NCBI GenBank assembly: GCA_021307315.1
Contig: JAJSPD010000004.1
Coordinates: 1,172,000-1,235,999, forward strand
Source: Bisporella sp. PMI_857
Lineage: Eukaryota; Ascomycota; Leotiomycetes; Helotiales; Helotiaceae
DNA: 64,000 bases
Direction: 5' to 3'
Below are positions 1 through 14,446 of this stretch, one piece after another. Under the pieces are notes generated by a model. The model did no database searches, was not told the DNA's origin, and worked only from the letters and a program-made list of their open reading frames with translations. The translations under genes were made by a program, and so were the position numbers. The first letter of the stretch is position 1. Each line of letters begins with the position of its first letter.

Positions 1-101
1 GTTCCAGAGAGTGGCATGTCTTATGCAGTTTTCTCTTCCCGGATGCTAGAGTGCATTGATCTAGGGCTCGAAGCTCTTCTCATCTACTTTAAAGGAACGA
101 T

Positions 102-2014
102 ATGACTACAAACGAGTACACATCTAGCTATAGGCGCAAGCGCATGATCATCGTCGGAGCTGGTGCTGCCGGGCAAGTTTGCTTTATGATGAGATCAGCT
201 CTAGCTAACCATCTTGATAGCATGTCTGTTGCGTATCATTTGTCACAGCACCGTGACAAATTCGACGTAACGCTCATTGATGCTGTAGACTATTGCGGAG
301 GCCAGGCGTTTTCAATACCCATTGAGAAGGGAAAGTATGGCGCCTCCTGGTTTAATCAAGGCGTTCAGGGGTGGCTCATATATATTCCATCACACCTTGA
401 CCATGTTCGCTCGACAAGGCTTCCGCGCCGATCCAGTCGAGCTTCAAGTGTCATTTGGCAAGGACAAGACTTTCTGGACCAATGTCTTCCCTACCCAGCT
501 TTTATTGTGCCATGCGAGTGAAGTGAAAAGACTTGTCACAATACTAAAAATTTTGCGCTGGTTTGAGGTTTATTCGCTCTCCTACCTCTACGTCTGGTCT
601 TTAAACTATTCCTCTTCTCTCAGGAGTTTACCGATGCGATTGCTCTTCCAATGATGGCGCTCTTCCTGGGAACAGGCAATGAGACTCCTGAAACACCGAC
701 CATCATGTTCGAAAGGCTTTGTACCTCGCCTACTTACGGGTAAGAAGCCGTAGTTATCAACAGGTTTTCCACTAATATGTAATAGAATGTGGTACAATCT
801 AAAACCAGACACAGTGATCAGCAACCACCCACCGATGGTTGTTTTTCCAAACTTCTCAAAATTCTACGCCACTTGGAAAGGCGATTTAATCTCTCGTGGT
901 GTAAAAGTTCGTCTTTCTACAGAACTAACAGAAGTTGTACAGCGGAATAAGCGCGGCATTGTCGTTAGACTTAAATCTCGTACACCTGCTCCAGATGGAC
1001 ATAATCCAAATGGTAGTGATGCTAATGCACCTATTAAAGAAGATAATTACGACGAGCTTGTCATGTGTACGCCTGCTGATACTACAAAGCAGCTTCTTGG
1101 CAATACAGCCAGCTGGAAGGAAAACAAAGTTTTGGGAGCTATCAAGTTCAGCGACGACATAACAATCACCCACAACGATTCAGATTATATGAAGAACCAT
1201 TATGAGAACTTTTACCGGGGAGACCTAGCTGTGGGAAAGATCAATGGCGTGGACCAGCAGTCTCGCTTGAACTTTGCCACCAACGGTTTCCGTCCTATGT
1301 ATTACATCAAGATGTATGAGATGGACATGAGGAAGTTAGAGATGAGCTTCGATACTACGAACTACCAAGGTCAGTTCCCTGAGAAGGTGCCATTTGGGCA
1401 GCATGTTTTCCAGACGATCTACCTGAACAAGGGTCGCGACCGAAAGCTCTGGACAGATAGCGAAATCCAGAAAGATAAGATCATTCGGCAAGACTAGTAG
1501 CATCAGGTCTGTCACAACTATACACACTATCTTTTCGTTGTTCGTGGATGATGTTCTTGCAAGCTAAGGGTCATGCTCGGTTTGCTTCATCTTGGACACT
1601 AGTCAACGCGCATGAAGCTGCTATGATCTCTGGTTTGGCTGCAGCCGTCGGCCTTGGGGCTGATTATCCTAAAGATCTTGAAAATGACAGGTTCGCATTC
1701 CTAAGCTTCAGGTTGTATTATCTCCTATCTTATGGGCAAATTCCCATTGCAACTCACAGGATGCTTGCTGATCTGGACCTAGAAAATGGTATCGCCGAAG
1801 ATTTACCAAGAACCAACGTGTCCCATCCACTCTAGCGGCCAAGGAAAGGGCCAGCTGGGCAATAGGTCTTTACGGCAGTGTTTATCAAGGTCCAGGAGTA
1901 GCTAAAGAAGAGAGGCAAACCTGGAGGGAGGAGATGCAGAAGGGAACGAGTACTGATAATCTCACAGAAGGCAATGCACCTGGTAGAAGCCAGCCTTGGT
2001 TTCGAATTGGCTAG
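102..2014 (+). pseudogene. Broken FAD-dependent oxidoreductase (amine-oxidase-like)
   Basis: The N-terminus has a dinucleotide-binding motif (VGAGAAG) followed by AYHLSQH and a GGQAFSIP segment, as in fungal FAD/NAD(P)-binding flavoproteins of the amine-oxidase fold. A GC-AG intron (173-220) restores the motif. A second intron is 740-785 (GTAAG to ATAG). The homologous sequence then drifts between frames: frame 3 to frame 1 near 370, back to frame 3 near 566 (restoring a LFALLPLRLVFKLFLFSQEF stretch), frame 1 after the intron, two consecutive TAG codons at 1495-1500 where the family has Trp-Trp, and a shift back to frame 3 near 1540 (PWMMFLQAKGHARFASSW). A likely C-terminal part (WAIGLYGSVYQGPG) is open in frame 2 and ends at TAG 2012-2014. 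So many lesions make a functional product unlikely. Substrate unknown. Confidence 0.8.
1495..1500 (+). other. Tandem TAG TAG replacing Trp-Trp (RIP-type transitions)
   Basis: Inside the flavoprotein pseudogene, two adjacent TAG codons interrupt an otherwise continuous alignment (RQD..HQVCHNYTHYLFVV). Both are explained by G-to-A changes in TGG codons, that is C-to-T at CpA on the other strand. That is the context favoured by fungal repeat-induced point mutation. Two such changes alone do not prove RIP. Confidence 0.55.
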
Positions 2015-2427
2015 CGGAGAAACCTAGGGGAGTCACAATGGCACTATCATATGAACTCCATGCTGCCGAGGACATCTGATGATAGCTCCTTACAGGTTGG
2101 TGGTGGGAATACGTAGATATTATGTGCCATTTGTCACACTGAAACCAAATTCGCAATCTTGTGTTAGTCCTAACTTAATATCGCGTAATGGTTCTTTTGA
2201 TTCGTCAGCAATGTAAACGCTCGACCAGACACATGCGACTTGCTTGGTTTCTTTCCTGGTTCTTCTATGCCAGGACCTAGCCGCCTCCCGTAAAATGAGG
2301 TGCATATTTCTCGGCCATTAATGAAAGTAGACAGCGAGCACACTTATCATCTATGCTCTATCTGGAGGGGGATTGCTTGTCTCTTTGTTTGCGAATCATA
2401 TTTTTGCGTGATTCCACTCTGAAGAGT
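2015..2427. other. Gene-free spacer between two pseudogenes
   Basis: About 0.4 kb with no recognisable coding, RNA or repeat signal. It separates the ends of the flavoprotein relic (plus strand) and the PrpF-like relic (minus strand), which are convergent. Confidence 0.4.
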
Positions 2428-3290
2428 TCACTTGCCACGAAAATAAACAACACCTTTAAAAGCCGCCTGGCAGTGCGAAAGGCAGTGGCGTGTGTTAGTG
2501 AGTGCTTCTTGTCAAATTTTGCGCCAATCAGGATTTTGCCACCTAGGTGTCCTATAGTGATGCTATCTGGGTCCGCACGCTCAGCTGTGATACTACCATG
2601 TACGATTGAACCCTCAATATTTGCAGCAGCCGCAACTGCCATGGCGACGCTATAGGCACTGCTCGATGAGGCTGGCCTGCCGACAATTCTCGGACTAGGA
2701 GATGTACAGAATTCTCATCGATTATTCCCCTAGAGAGCAAGAAATGCTGCTTCGTCTTCGGCAACATGGCAATCTTTGGGATAGAGTCAGGCGTGGAAGC
2801 TTCGTCCTTACTTGTTCCCGTGGCCACCGAAGCCTTACGATGTATCAAATCCAGCTTTAAGAGAAGAGCTGAATCTGGTTCCATGATGTTTGGGAGGACT
2901 GTGCTATCAACTTGGACATCCTTGCTTTAATAAACACGCAAGGATTGCCAGCATCTATGCATGTTGCCTTGGCCTGGTGGAAGATGTCTGTTGTATTTCC
3001 TGTGGGTAAAGTTTGCCGGTTTTGGATCCACTACAAATGGCCAACATTGCCACCTTGGAGTCTTTGACTCTAATTGCCGCGAATGTGTAGTCGACATCAG
3101 CTTCGGGATGTGATGATGGTCTAACAATGCATATCTTTGACAGGCTCGATATTCCTCCTCTAAGTCTACCAAGTTGTCTCCCATTCGGACCTGGTGAGCC
3201 GGTTGCTCCGAGAAAGATCAATGCCCACTCGCTACGGTCTTGGGGAAGATGCTTTTGTTGGAATATTATTGCCCTTGATGTGCCTCCTCT
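2428..3290 (-). pseudogene. Degenerate PrpF-family isomerase (methylaconitate-isomerase-like)
   Basis: Read on the minus strand, pieces of one protein appear in order but in different frames. They are RGGTSRAIIFQQKHLPQDRSEW, GGISSLSKICIVRPS with VDYTFAAIRVKDSKV, CIDAGNPCVFIKA, a DVQVDSTVLPNIMEP stretch, DSIPKIAMLPK, VRELSAGQPHRAVPI, VAAAANIEGSIVHGS with SITIGHLGGKILIGAKFD, and the C-terminus RLFKGVVYFRGK ending at the stop 2428-2430. The RGGTS N-terminus, GNPCVF and GQPHRA are hallmarks of the PrpF family, cis-trans or delta isomerases of small di- and tricarboxylic acids. At least four frameshifts are needed (near 3060, 2927, 2650 and 2450), so it is very likely non-functional. No credible set of introns restores the frame. 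Confidence 0.75.
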
Positions 3291-3466
3291 ATACTATCCT
3301 GCTGGAGTCTCGCTTCTTCGACCGTTCCTCTCCAATAAGTCCTGGCTTCAAAGGCCAACATTGACTGTTTATTAATGATCATAGAAGGGATTTGGTCTGA
3401 ACTAGATCTATTGGAAATAAGGATCACTCCTACGTCAACAAGCTCTACAAGGCGGGTAAATTTAAA

Positions 3467-4807
3467 GTGCGTAATCTCTTCTTAGAATTGGATGAGTTTT
3501 CCAAACTCAATGCGGACATACGGACTGCCCATGCGGAGGTTGTGCTGCTACGTGAAGAAGCTGCTTGCGTATTCACTGTGATCCAAGAGTTTTATAATTT
3601 CTCGGCACAGTTGAAGGGGCTCTATGAAGGTACCACTTGTGCTATCCAAGACCGAGATCGGGTTCATGGTAATGAAAATATTGTGTTGCTCGAGCACCAG
3701 TGGTCACGGCACTTAGAGATAGTGCAGGCACTTTATCCTGAGCTTGCACAGGCCAAAAAGGCTTCAGAGAAGCGATGAGTTTCATTGTCCACCAGGACAC
3801 AGCAAATTGGAGCAGTCAGGTAGCATCTTTGAAAACCTAACATGAGAAGACTATCATAACATCCTAGCAAGGTTTCATGGACGTAACCAACCAGGCTAAT
3901 TCTATGATTATGGAAGCTAATTGTTGTGGTTCCACCACAATAGTATTGCAAGATGCTCCTAAGGTTGCTACTGTATAGATAAACAACGTGACTGAACAGA
4001 ACAATTATCGGAATGAAACCATGACGAAGCTGGAGTCTAAATCCTACTTTGACCGACTGAGGACTGATAAGCAGGAACTTTGAGAACTGCAGAGGAAACG
4101 AGAGGAGAATGATCGCTCTGCTCTATCTTCTGATACGAAGAAGATTATTCATTTGAAGATAGAGCTTAACAGCAGTTCTCCAAAGTTCAATGACGAAAGA
4201 GCAAAAGCACTTGCTCTTTACAAGCATTTGAAGAGAGTCCAGGGAAGGCAGTGGTTGGGTGGAGAGCGTTGTCAGAAATTTGAAGCGGAAGCATTCCAGC
4301 AAAAAGATGAATCAATTCAACTCAAGGGAAGAATCCGGCTGAGTGGGCAAAGCCGTGAGCCAGTTATGGCCGAAACATCCCGAGAAAGGTAAGGTTCCAT
4401 TCACCTCAAAAGGAAGACTGCAAGCAAGTGATGACAGCTGTAAAACCTCTGAAGGTGAATCGTCTCAACTAAAAGGAGGATTGACATAAGTGAAGAAAAC
4501 GCTTTGAGTCAGCGACCATAGTCGCGAGACAGCAGAGTGCGAATCAGCAAGGCGTGGACAAGAAGTCACCTACCTTGAAAGGAAACTAGAGGAGTCTGGA
4601 GTGATTAGTGCCTTTGTTATCAGAGCCGTGACAAATACGAATCTGAATCATCAAGGTGTAGAGAAGAAAACAAGTGCCCCGAAGAGAAGTTGACAACTGC
4701 TCGGATAGAGCTGTTCACACTACGAGATAGGGATCCAGACGCCCTATTTCAAGAACTAGCACGTCTGAATGAGAACCGGCGAGCCCGGGATATGATCTTC
4801 TAAAGAA
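3467..4807 (+). pseudogene. Relic of a coiled-coil protein
   Basis: An open stretch (3467-3778; 103 residues, GTG start only) is rich in Leu/Glu/Arg heptad-like sequence (AELVLLREEA style). The region from about 3980 to 4392 reads in one frame through a single TGA (near 4080), with Lys/Glu-rich helical sequence (KLESKSYFDRLRTDKQEL, ELQRKREEND). Similar charged helical fragments (LFTLRDRDPDALFQELARL) recur near 4700-4800 after more stops. This looks like a decayed coiled-coil gene. I recognise no family, and I cannot exclude an expressed multi-exon gene with poor splice sites. Confidence 0.35.
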
Positions 4808-6249
4808 GGGCAAAGGGCCTAACCTTCAAACTGAGCCTAGTTCGGTATCTCAACAGAAACCTGTGAATGATTCAGACAAGCAACCTGGGATCATGACTGC
4901 ATCCAAGGGGGCAAGAGTGGATGATAATCCACCAGGTCCTAAGGATTCAGAATTCCATTGGAGCAAAGAGATGGGCAACATCTCTCCATTTGAAGGTAAA
5001 AGAGAGGCCGAAGCTAGTGCTGAATACGCAAGGTGCGGTTTAATAAAATCCTGTTTTAACAGAAATGTGCAATTCCTCTCTATGGATGAGTCAAAAGGCT
5101 GGTATTCTGCTTTCACGTTAGCCCATTTCGGCTTCAAGGAAAGCACCAGAGTAGCAGGTGATGATTGTAGGTATTACACGATCGCAAGACAAGAGTTCTG
5201 TGTCTAGGTTAAGCCTGATGGTCCATGTAATGCGGTTAAGCTGGCTCTAATTAAAGGGATATGACGTAGAATCATAACTTGCCCCGTTGTGAATGCGCTA
5301 CACCCAAAGAACCAACAGTAGTGTAATACCTCACAAATATTGCTGGCAGTGAGTATTAGGGCAACCCTGTCAAGTCGTATCCAGTGTTCCAAGTTTTCTA
5401 GCAGTATACTGTACAACAGCCTTTAGCTGCTAACCATATCATAGAGATATCTTACTAGCCTGAAGCTAAATATAAATAAAATGACCTACACTGGATCTTA
5501 AAATTCTAACCAGAGACTCTATACCTGCATTTGCAATTTGTTATTCAGCAAAACAAGCCAATGACGATCTAGCTCGTTGAAGGATAATTCACGACTTTGT
5601 GTGTGCAGAATTTCTGCAGAGGTAGTAAAATGACAGCAAATCTTGAACCTTGGGCACCCTGTTCTTTGTCTGAATGGCTCGCACATCACCGTATCCTCGG
5701 CATCTGCTGACGTGCCTTACTCCGCCATCTATGAGTTGCCACTTTACCCCGATGAGTACGAAGCATCGGAGGCAACTCACGTTTCCGAGTCACGTGCAAG
5801 CCATCCAAGAGGAGGCTGGGAGGCGACTGTGCGTAACACAAACAAAGAGAACTATCTGTAAATGTTTGTTCAAATACTCATGCAACCTATTCTTCTGTAC
5901 ATACACACCTCAATTGTACAGCATCGTGAAATTTCATTGTTGATTGTGATCTAACAGAGAATCTAAAATTGAGTCTCACCATTCTCCATAGTAGCTTGGC
6001 CACCAATCACAGCCGTCTTTCCGAAACCCTGGCCTCCGGCATATCCTTGGCTTAGGTGGTCGTTCTGCTGTTTCGTCTGCCACGATCAACAACTCAACCT
6101 TCATACCAAACCCCATCCCATAGCATATAAGCACAACATCTCAGGAAACCATTCGCAACATCAAGATTCTCGCATCCGGATCCGTCGGCGACATCGATAC
6201 CATTACGCGAATCTCCACGCAGCCTTTCTAGCATCTCCATATCTTCACA
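4808..6249. other. Gene-poor stretch with one unassigned ORF
   Basis: The longest reading frame is 4863-5207 plus (114 codons from an ATG-less start; hydrophilic, no family recognised). It may belong to the preceding coiled-coil relic. From about 5950 the sequence becomes pyrimidine- and CAACA-rich and probably contains the promoter and 5' leader of the synaptobrevin gene that starts at 6250. Confidence 0.3.
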
Positions 6250-7156
6250 ATGGCTGACGGTCGTCAAGAACCATATGATCCATATCTGCCAGCTGGAGGT
6301 GCTGCTCCAGGCGGTGCAGGAGCACAGCCAGGAAATCAGAGAACAGCGGCGCTACAAGCTGTAAGTTACTCTACGTTGATTCATGAAACAGAAATCTGGA
6401 GCTGGTCTGGTGGCTCGAAGCGCTATTTTGTCACTTACGGGCAACCCGGAGTCGCTCTACAAGGAAGCGGCAGATGTGAATCTATCATTTCGCAAATCCA
6501 GATAAAAAATAACGAGCATCTCGATGGATTTTGAAATCTATGTGACGGAACTCTCTTCCTTGACTGAGAATTGCCGCGCAACGGTTTCAGCTTCATCAAG
6601 CCCAGCTCGGACCCAGATCTCCACGATGCTCTGTCGAAGCTTCAAGTCATGTTATTCAATAGCCCGCTTGCTTATTGAGCTCCGATCATGATGCGCGTCG
6701 ATAGTCTCTACCTGAGCTCGTGGCCCAGTGACTCTACAATCCCTTGCAGGATTCCGATATCAGTTCTTTTCGCTTTATATCAATTCCTTGCTAATCATGG
6801 TGTATTTGTAGCAAATTGATGATACTGTTGGCGTAATGCGCGAAAACATAAATAAAGTATCACAACGTGGTGAACGTTTAGATTCTCTCCAAGACAAAAC
6901 CGACAATCTCGCGGTTTCGGCCCAAGGTTTCCGACGAGGTGCCAATAGAGTTCGCAAGCAGATGTGGTGGAAAGGTCAATTGGAACATTCCAGATTCCTG
7001 ACTAAAGCTAACAACTTTTAGACATGAAGATGAGAATGTGCTTGATTGCAGGAATAATTATCTTGCTCATCGTCATTATTGTTCCGGCTGGTAAGCATCA
7101 TAGTGCATCAATTCTTGACAGTCGCTGACAAAGCTCTAGTTGTGGCTACGCGATAG
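6250..7156 (+). CDS. Synaptobrevin/VAMP v-SNARE (Snc1/2 type)
   Basis: Exocytic R-SNARE of secretory vesicles that pairs with plasma-membrane t-SNAREs. The model has four exons: 6250-6360, 6812-6974, 7022-7090 and 7140-7156, giving 119 residues, the usual Snc size. Residues 1-37 are a Gly/Pro/Ala-rich head. Residues 38-91 are the SNARE helix beginning [13 protein letters not shown], with the zero-layer Arg in [11 protein letters not shown]. Then come WWKDMKMRM and a C-terminal membrane anchor ([19 protein letters not shown]). All introns are GT-AG; the first is long (451 nt) for this locus and was placed only by the clean join ALQA-QIDDT. The last exon encodes just five residues and the stop. 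High confidence in family; which Snc paralogue cannot be told. Confidence 0.93.
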
Positions 7157-11109
<3,953 letters not shown>

Positions 11110-12460
11110 ATCTTAGCGGGCTTAGTGTTTGGGAAGGGATCAATCACTGCGGAACGATAAGGAGGTCGATCTTGAAACGATCATGTATATACGTACCTGC
11201 GATCAAAATGAGCATAGTACTTTTGAAATGCAAGGTCTATAGGAGCTTCACAGACTGCAGCTTTCCATACCTCGCAAAACTCTTAAGTGTAAATCTAGTT
11301 TACGCCACAGAGCCTCGTCTCATCTGGTTGGATTTAGTTTTGCTACCATCTAGAGGCTGCCTCTAATAATGGCTCCACCACTCTGCTTACTGACGAATTC
11401 CTCTGGTGTGTCATGTTACGCATAATAATTGGGAGTATCAGCGAATGGCGGTGGATCAGCATACTTTACTTGCACGTAGAGCAGGATAGTGTTTCGTCGA
11501 TACTAGTTGTATGGAAATTTCATGATAGGGTTTAAGAAAAACGCTTGGTTAATCCTTCAAGACGTGTTTCTCGCAGAATTCTAGGGCTAGAGGTTAACTT
11601 ATCCTGGACAACCCTCCTGAAACAAAATTAGTAATGTCGATTTATGTCCTATTATATAGTTCTGACTCTGGAATGAGCATGGGAATTTGGTTCATTAAGT
11701 CGCAAGCACAGTGGAACTAGTCCACCAAATCGTACAAGAGTCGGACCAGGTAAGCAGCTTTTGCTTAGAGATGTTAGCCTTGGAAATGCCCATAGATCTT
11801 CACAACAATCAAGCTTGTCAACTATCCGAGTTTTGGAGCATCTTACTAACATTTGGATGGCTTGAAGCCGCACAGGATTCTATTTATTGATGTTAGTGTC
11901 AAGTACTCAAATGCTCCTAAAGGAATCATCAGCCTCATCGCTTCATTATGTCTGGTGCGGCGTTGCTTACAGCCACAGAAACTGACCAATGATAAGGCCT
12001 GACCACCACAGGCCCACAGGCCAAATTTAGAGTTCTCAAGTCTCAAGCGTTTCGAAATTTAAGCTTACAACTCCCAACCTCTTCTTGGTCACTCCTAGCT
12101 TGTGCAAATCATATCCGCTCAGCCGGGGACAACGCTGCCCATAAACACACAAGACCTCGTCAAGGGTATACGGCGCAGTGCTTCCATTAGCCAGCAGCCT
12201 CAAAAGGACCTACAAGCGACCAAGCCAGCGAGAAGGATTCAACTATTCTCGGCGATGTGGTATCGTGGAGACTTTGCTAAGCAAATCCGCCCTTCATCGC
12301 CATGTATTTTGTGTATAAGTTTTTGCTCTGCCCATTATTTTTCGCTCATCATCACAGCAACATCTTCTCATCTTGATAACTCAATCTTCTCGCACCGTCT
12401 TCCATCCTTTCAACCTACCAACATTTTCCATCTTCCCTTATTTCCTCAATCAAAGCGAAA
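11110..12460. other. Intergenic; promoter of the secreted-protein gene at its end
   Basis: No gene recognised. The right-hand part contains a TATA-like TATAAG at 12314-12319 followed by a pyrimidine/CATC-rich leader of about 140 nt up to the ATG at 12461. Open frames here (for example from 12102) end without homology and look like leader sequence. Confidence 0.35.
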
Positions 12461-13111
12461 ATGCAGTTCACTACTTCTTCTCTCGTCTCAATCTTCGCTT
12501 TCGCGGCAATGGTTCAGCCATCTATTCAGGCCGCAGCTGCTCTAAGAGTCGGCGCTTCTCTTGTAGGAGGCATGGCCAGCGGTGGAAACCACAAGCGTGA
12601 TGCAGCAATGCAAATCGCGGCTGACTATCTTCTTTCGTCCGTCGCGGGAGTTGACAAGCGTATCAAAATCAGAGGTCAAGCTCAGGGCAAGGGCGGCGCC
12701 GTAGGACTCGATGCTAAGACTACTGCGCAACTGGAAAAAATCTTCAAGCAATGTATGACCGATGTCAAGGACGATGGCAAGAGGACCGTTGACGTCTTAC
12801 GCGAGGAAAAAACCAACGACGCCAAGCTCACCGGCCTCCCAACGAGCTGCACTACCGCTGCCAACACAGTCAATGCACTTCCCAACATTGACGCCATCAA
12901 TAAAGCTCAAGGCACGATGACCGTTGTGGGTACTGATACTATCATCCTCAAGGGTGAACCAGTTCAGAGGCTTGCCAAGCAATTGGTTGCGGCCGACAAA
13001 AAAGGTGCTAAAAACTCGAACAAGAATGGTGCGAAGGAGGGTGTGAAGAAGAATGATGCGAAGCCTGCAGCACCAAAGCCTGCAGGCTCTCCAGAGGCCA
13101 AAGGTGTCTAA
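12461..13111 (+). CDS. Small secreted protein with two Kex2-type sites
   Basis: Single-exon ORF of 216 residues that I do not recognise. Residues 1-24 form a clear signal peptide (hydrophobic core SLVSIFAFAAMV, Ala at -1/-3). Two dibasic KR sites follow (near residues 46-47 and 66-67), each preceded by two to three polar residues as in Kex2 substrates; they would release a 20-residue amphipathic peptide. The middle is mixed helical sequence with two cysteines (in KQCMTD and TSCTTA). The last 45 residues are a low-complexity Lys/Asn/Ala/Pro tail. Codon quality, TATA box and leader suggest a real, expressed gene. It could be a cell-wall or effector-like protein; no function is claimed. The tail could also be a frame through low-complexity DNA, but there is no stop until 13111. 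Confidence 0.75.
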   Translation: MQFTTSSLVSIFAFAAMVQPSIQAAAALRVGASLVGGMASGGNHKRDAAMQIAADYLLSSVAGVDKRIKIRGQAQGKGGAVGLDAKTTAQLEKIFKQCMTDVKDDGKRTVDVLREEKTNDAKLTGLPTSCTTAANTVNALPNIDAINKAQGTMTVVGTDTIILKGEPVQRLAKQLVAADKKGAKNSNKNGAKEGVKKNDAKPAAPKPAGSPEAKGV

Positions 13112-13661
13112 ATCTCTCGCTCGTCTTCTTTCAACCCTAGAGTTGAGTGGACCTTCCCGTTATACTGGCCAGGGGTTTTCGGGGGGTTGTATATTATTTT
13201 TGTTTTGGTTGGGTTTGGGTATTCCCTCAAAAGTTTTTGGCTTTTTTTCTTGTACGGGTACGGAGTTCAAAGGTGTGCATAGCCTTGGAGTTTCTGGGAA
13301 GGCATTGGGAGGTTATTTGATTCGGAAGCAGTTTTGATTTAGAGAGGAGATCGGAGTACATGGATTCAGGGAGGTCAAAAAGCATTCTATTCAGAATCGT
13401 AAATGCGAAACATTCGAAAGAATTCTATGGTCTTAATATTTTTCCAACTGTGATTTGGTTATCGTTAGTCCAACTGATCGGAACTTCATATTACTAAGAT
13501 CAGATGCTGGCTAGGGTTGAACTACGCTAATGTATGTCAACCCCACGTCTCAGGAGAGAAGCGAAACGACCTGCAGAAAAATCCTGCATTGGCCCGGTAT
13601 TGACCGTGCTCCAATATAAACTCTTTTAGAATACGCCATCTTCAACCAATCAAACAAATTA
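13112..13661. other. Spacer before tRNA-Thr
   Basis: Includes the T- and G-rich 3' region of the secreted-protein gene (about 13160-13260) and about 300 bp with no feature. A CCAAT at about 13647 lies just upstream of the tRNA; its relevance is unknown. Confidence 0.3.
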
Positions 13662-13733
13662 GCCCTCGTAGCTCAATGGTAGAGCGCGTCACTAGTAATG
13701 ACGAGGTTGCCGGTTCGATTCCGTCCGAGGGCA
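13662..13733 (+). tRNA. tRNA-Thr (anticodon AGU)
   Basis: 72-nt cloverleaf without intron. The acceptor stem is GCCCTCG paired with CGAGGGC. The D arm is GCTC/GAGC. The anticodon stem CGTCA/TGACG closes the loop CTAGTAA, reading AGT (AGU, inosine-modified in eukaryotes to read ACU/ACC). The T loop is TTCGATT. The discriminator is A; CCA is not encoded. The T stem GCCGG/CCGTC has one C-T mismatch at the second pair; all else pairs. A T5 run follows at about 13736, the Pol III terminator. Confidence 0.95.
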
Positions 13734-13735
13734 TC

Positions 13736-13740
13736 CTTTT
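13736..13740 (+). terminator. Pol III T-run terminator
   Basis: Five consecutive T residues two bases after the tRNA-Thr 3' end, the usual RNA polymerase III stop. Confidence 0.7.
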
Positions 13741-14446
13741 TGAAACTTTGGATTGTTCAAGTCGTTGGATTATCGGGATATATATGGCAAGAAGGGAAAA
13801 TCACGTGCATTACACATTATTGATATATATAATAAGTATAGTTTGTCTTGTACGCTTTTTTTATTTTAAAATACAGGAAACGAGCCTATAGCATTCTGTA
13901 GAATTATTGTCCTATTAGGTGATATATATTTGATAGAATTAACTAACTAACATTTTGTTGTGGAGGGCAGATTTTCATAGGTAGAAGGTCTGCATATGTA
14001 AAGTGGCTATAGACTCATTTTGCACCAGAAGCGAGTCAGTAGAGTATTACAGGGAAATAGAAAAAAAAATTCTATATTGGAAATTACGCTCTATATACAG
14101 GCCAGTGGATTGTGGCAGGTTGTTGCTTGGAAAGTTGGCTCGCTAGCCGTAATTCTCCTTTCCCCAGTAGAATTCCAATGCTGTCCGTGGCTCATTAAAA
14201 TTTACTAAATTGTTGAGACCCTGTAGTGGCTCTATCGAACAGAATCACCAATTTCTACAAGTCTTTAGGATTGTTTAGTTTTTTAAAAGTGGTATCGTTC
14301 CTAGTGGAAAGTATCTGAATGGTGTAGTGCAACATAACTCTAACTACCAAATGACCATTTCCAAACTCCGCAAGTACACTAAATGCAACGGCCAGTACCA
14401 AAAAGAAACAGATCTACATTGTTTCGATACCTTTTCAGATCGCCCA
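13741..14446. other. Spacer between tRNA-Thr and SDR gene
   Basis: AT-rich 0.7 kb with no coding frame or repeat that I can support. It holds the 3' end of the SDR gene on the minus strand. Confidence 0.3.

Noticed and set aside
12102..12545. 147-codon frame upstream of and overlapping the secreted protein
   Set aside because: Pyrimidine-rich leader DNA read in another frame; the signal-peptide frame at 12461 is far more convincing.
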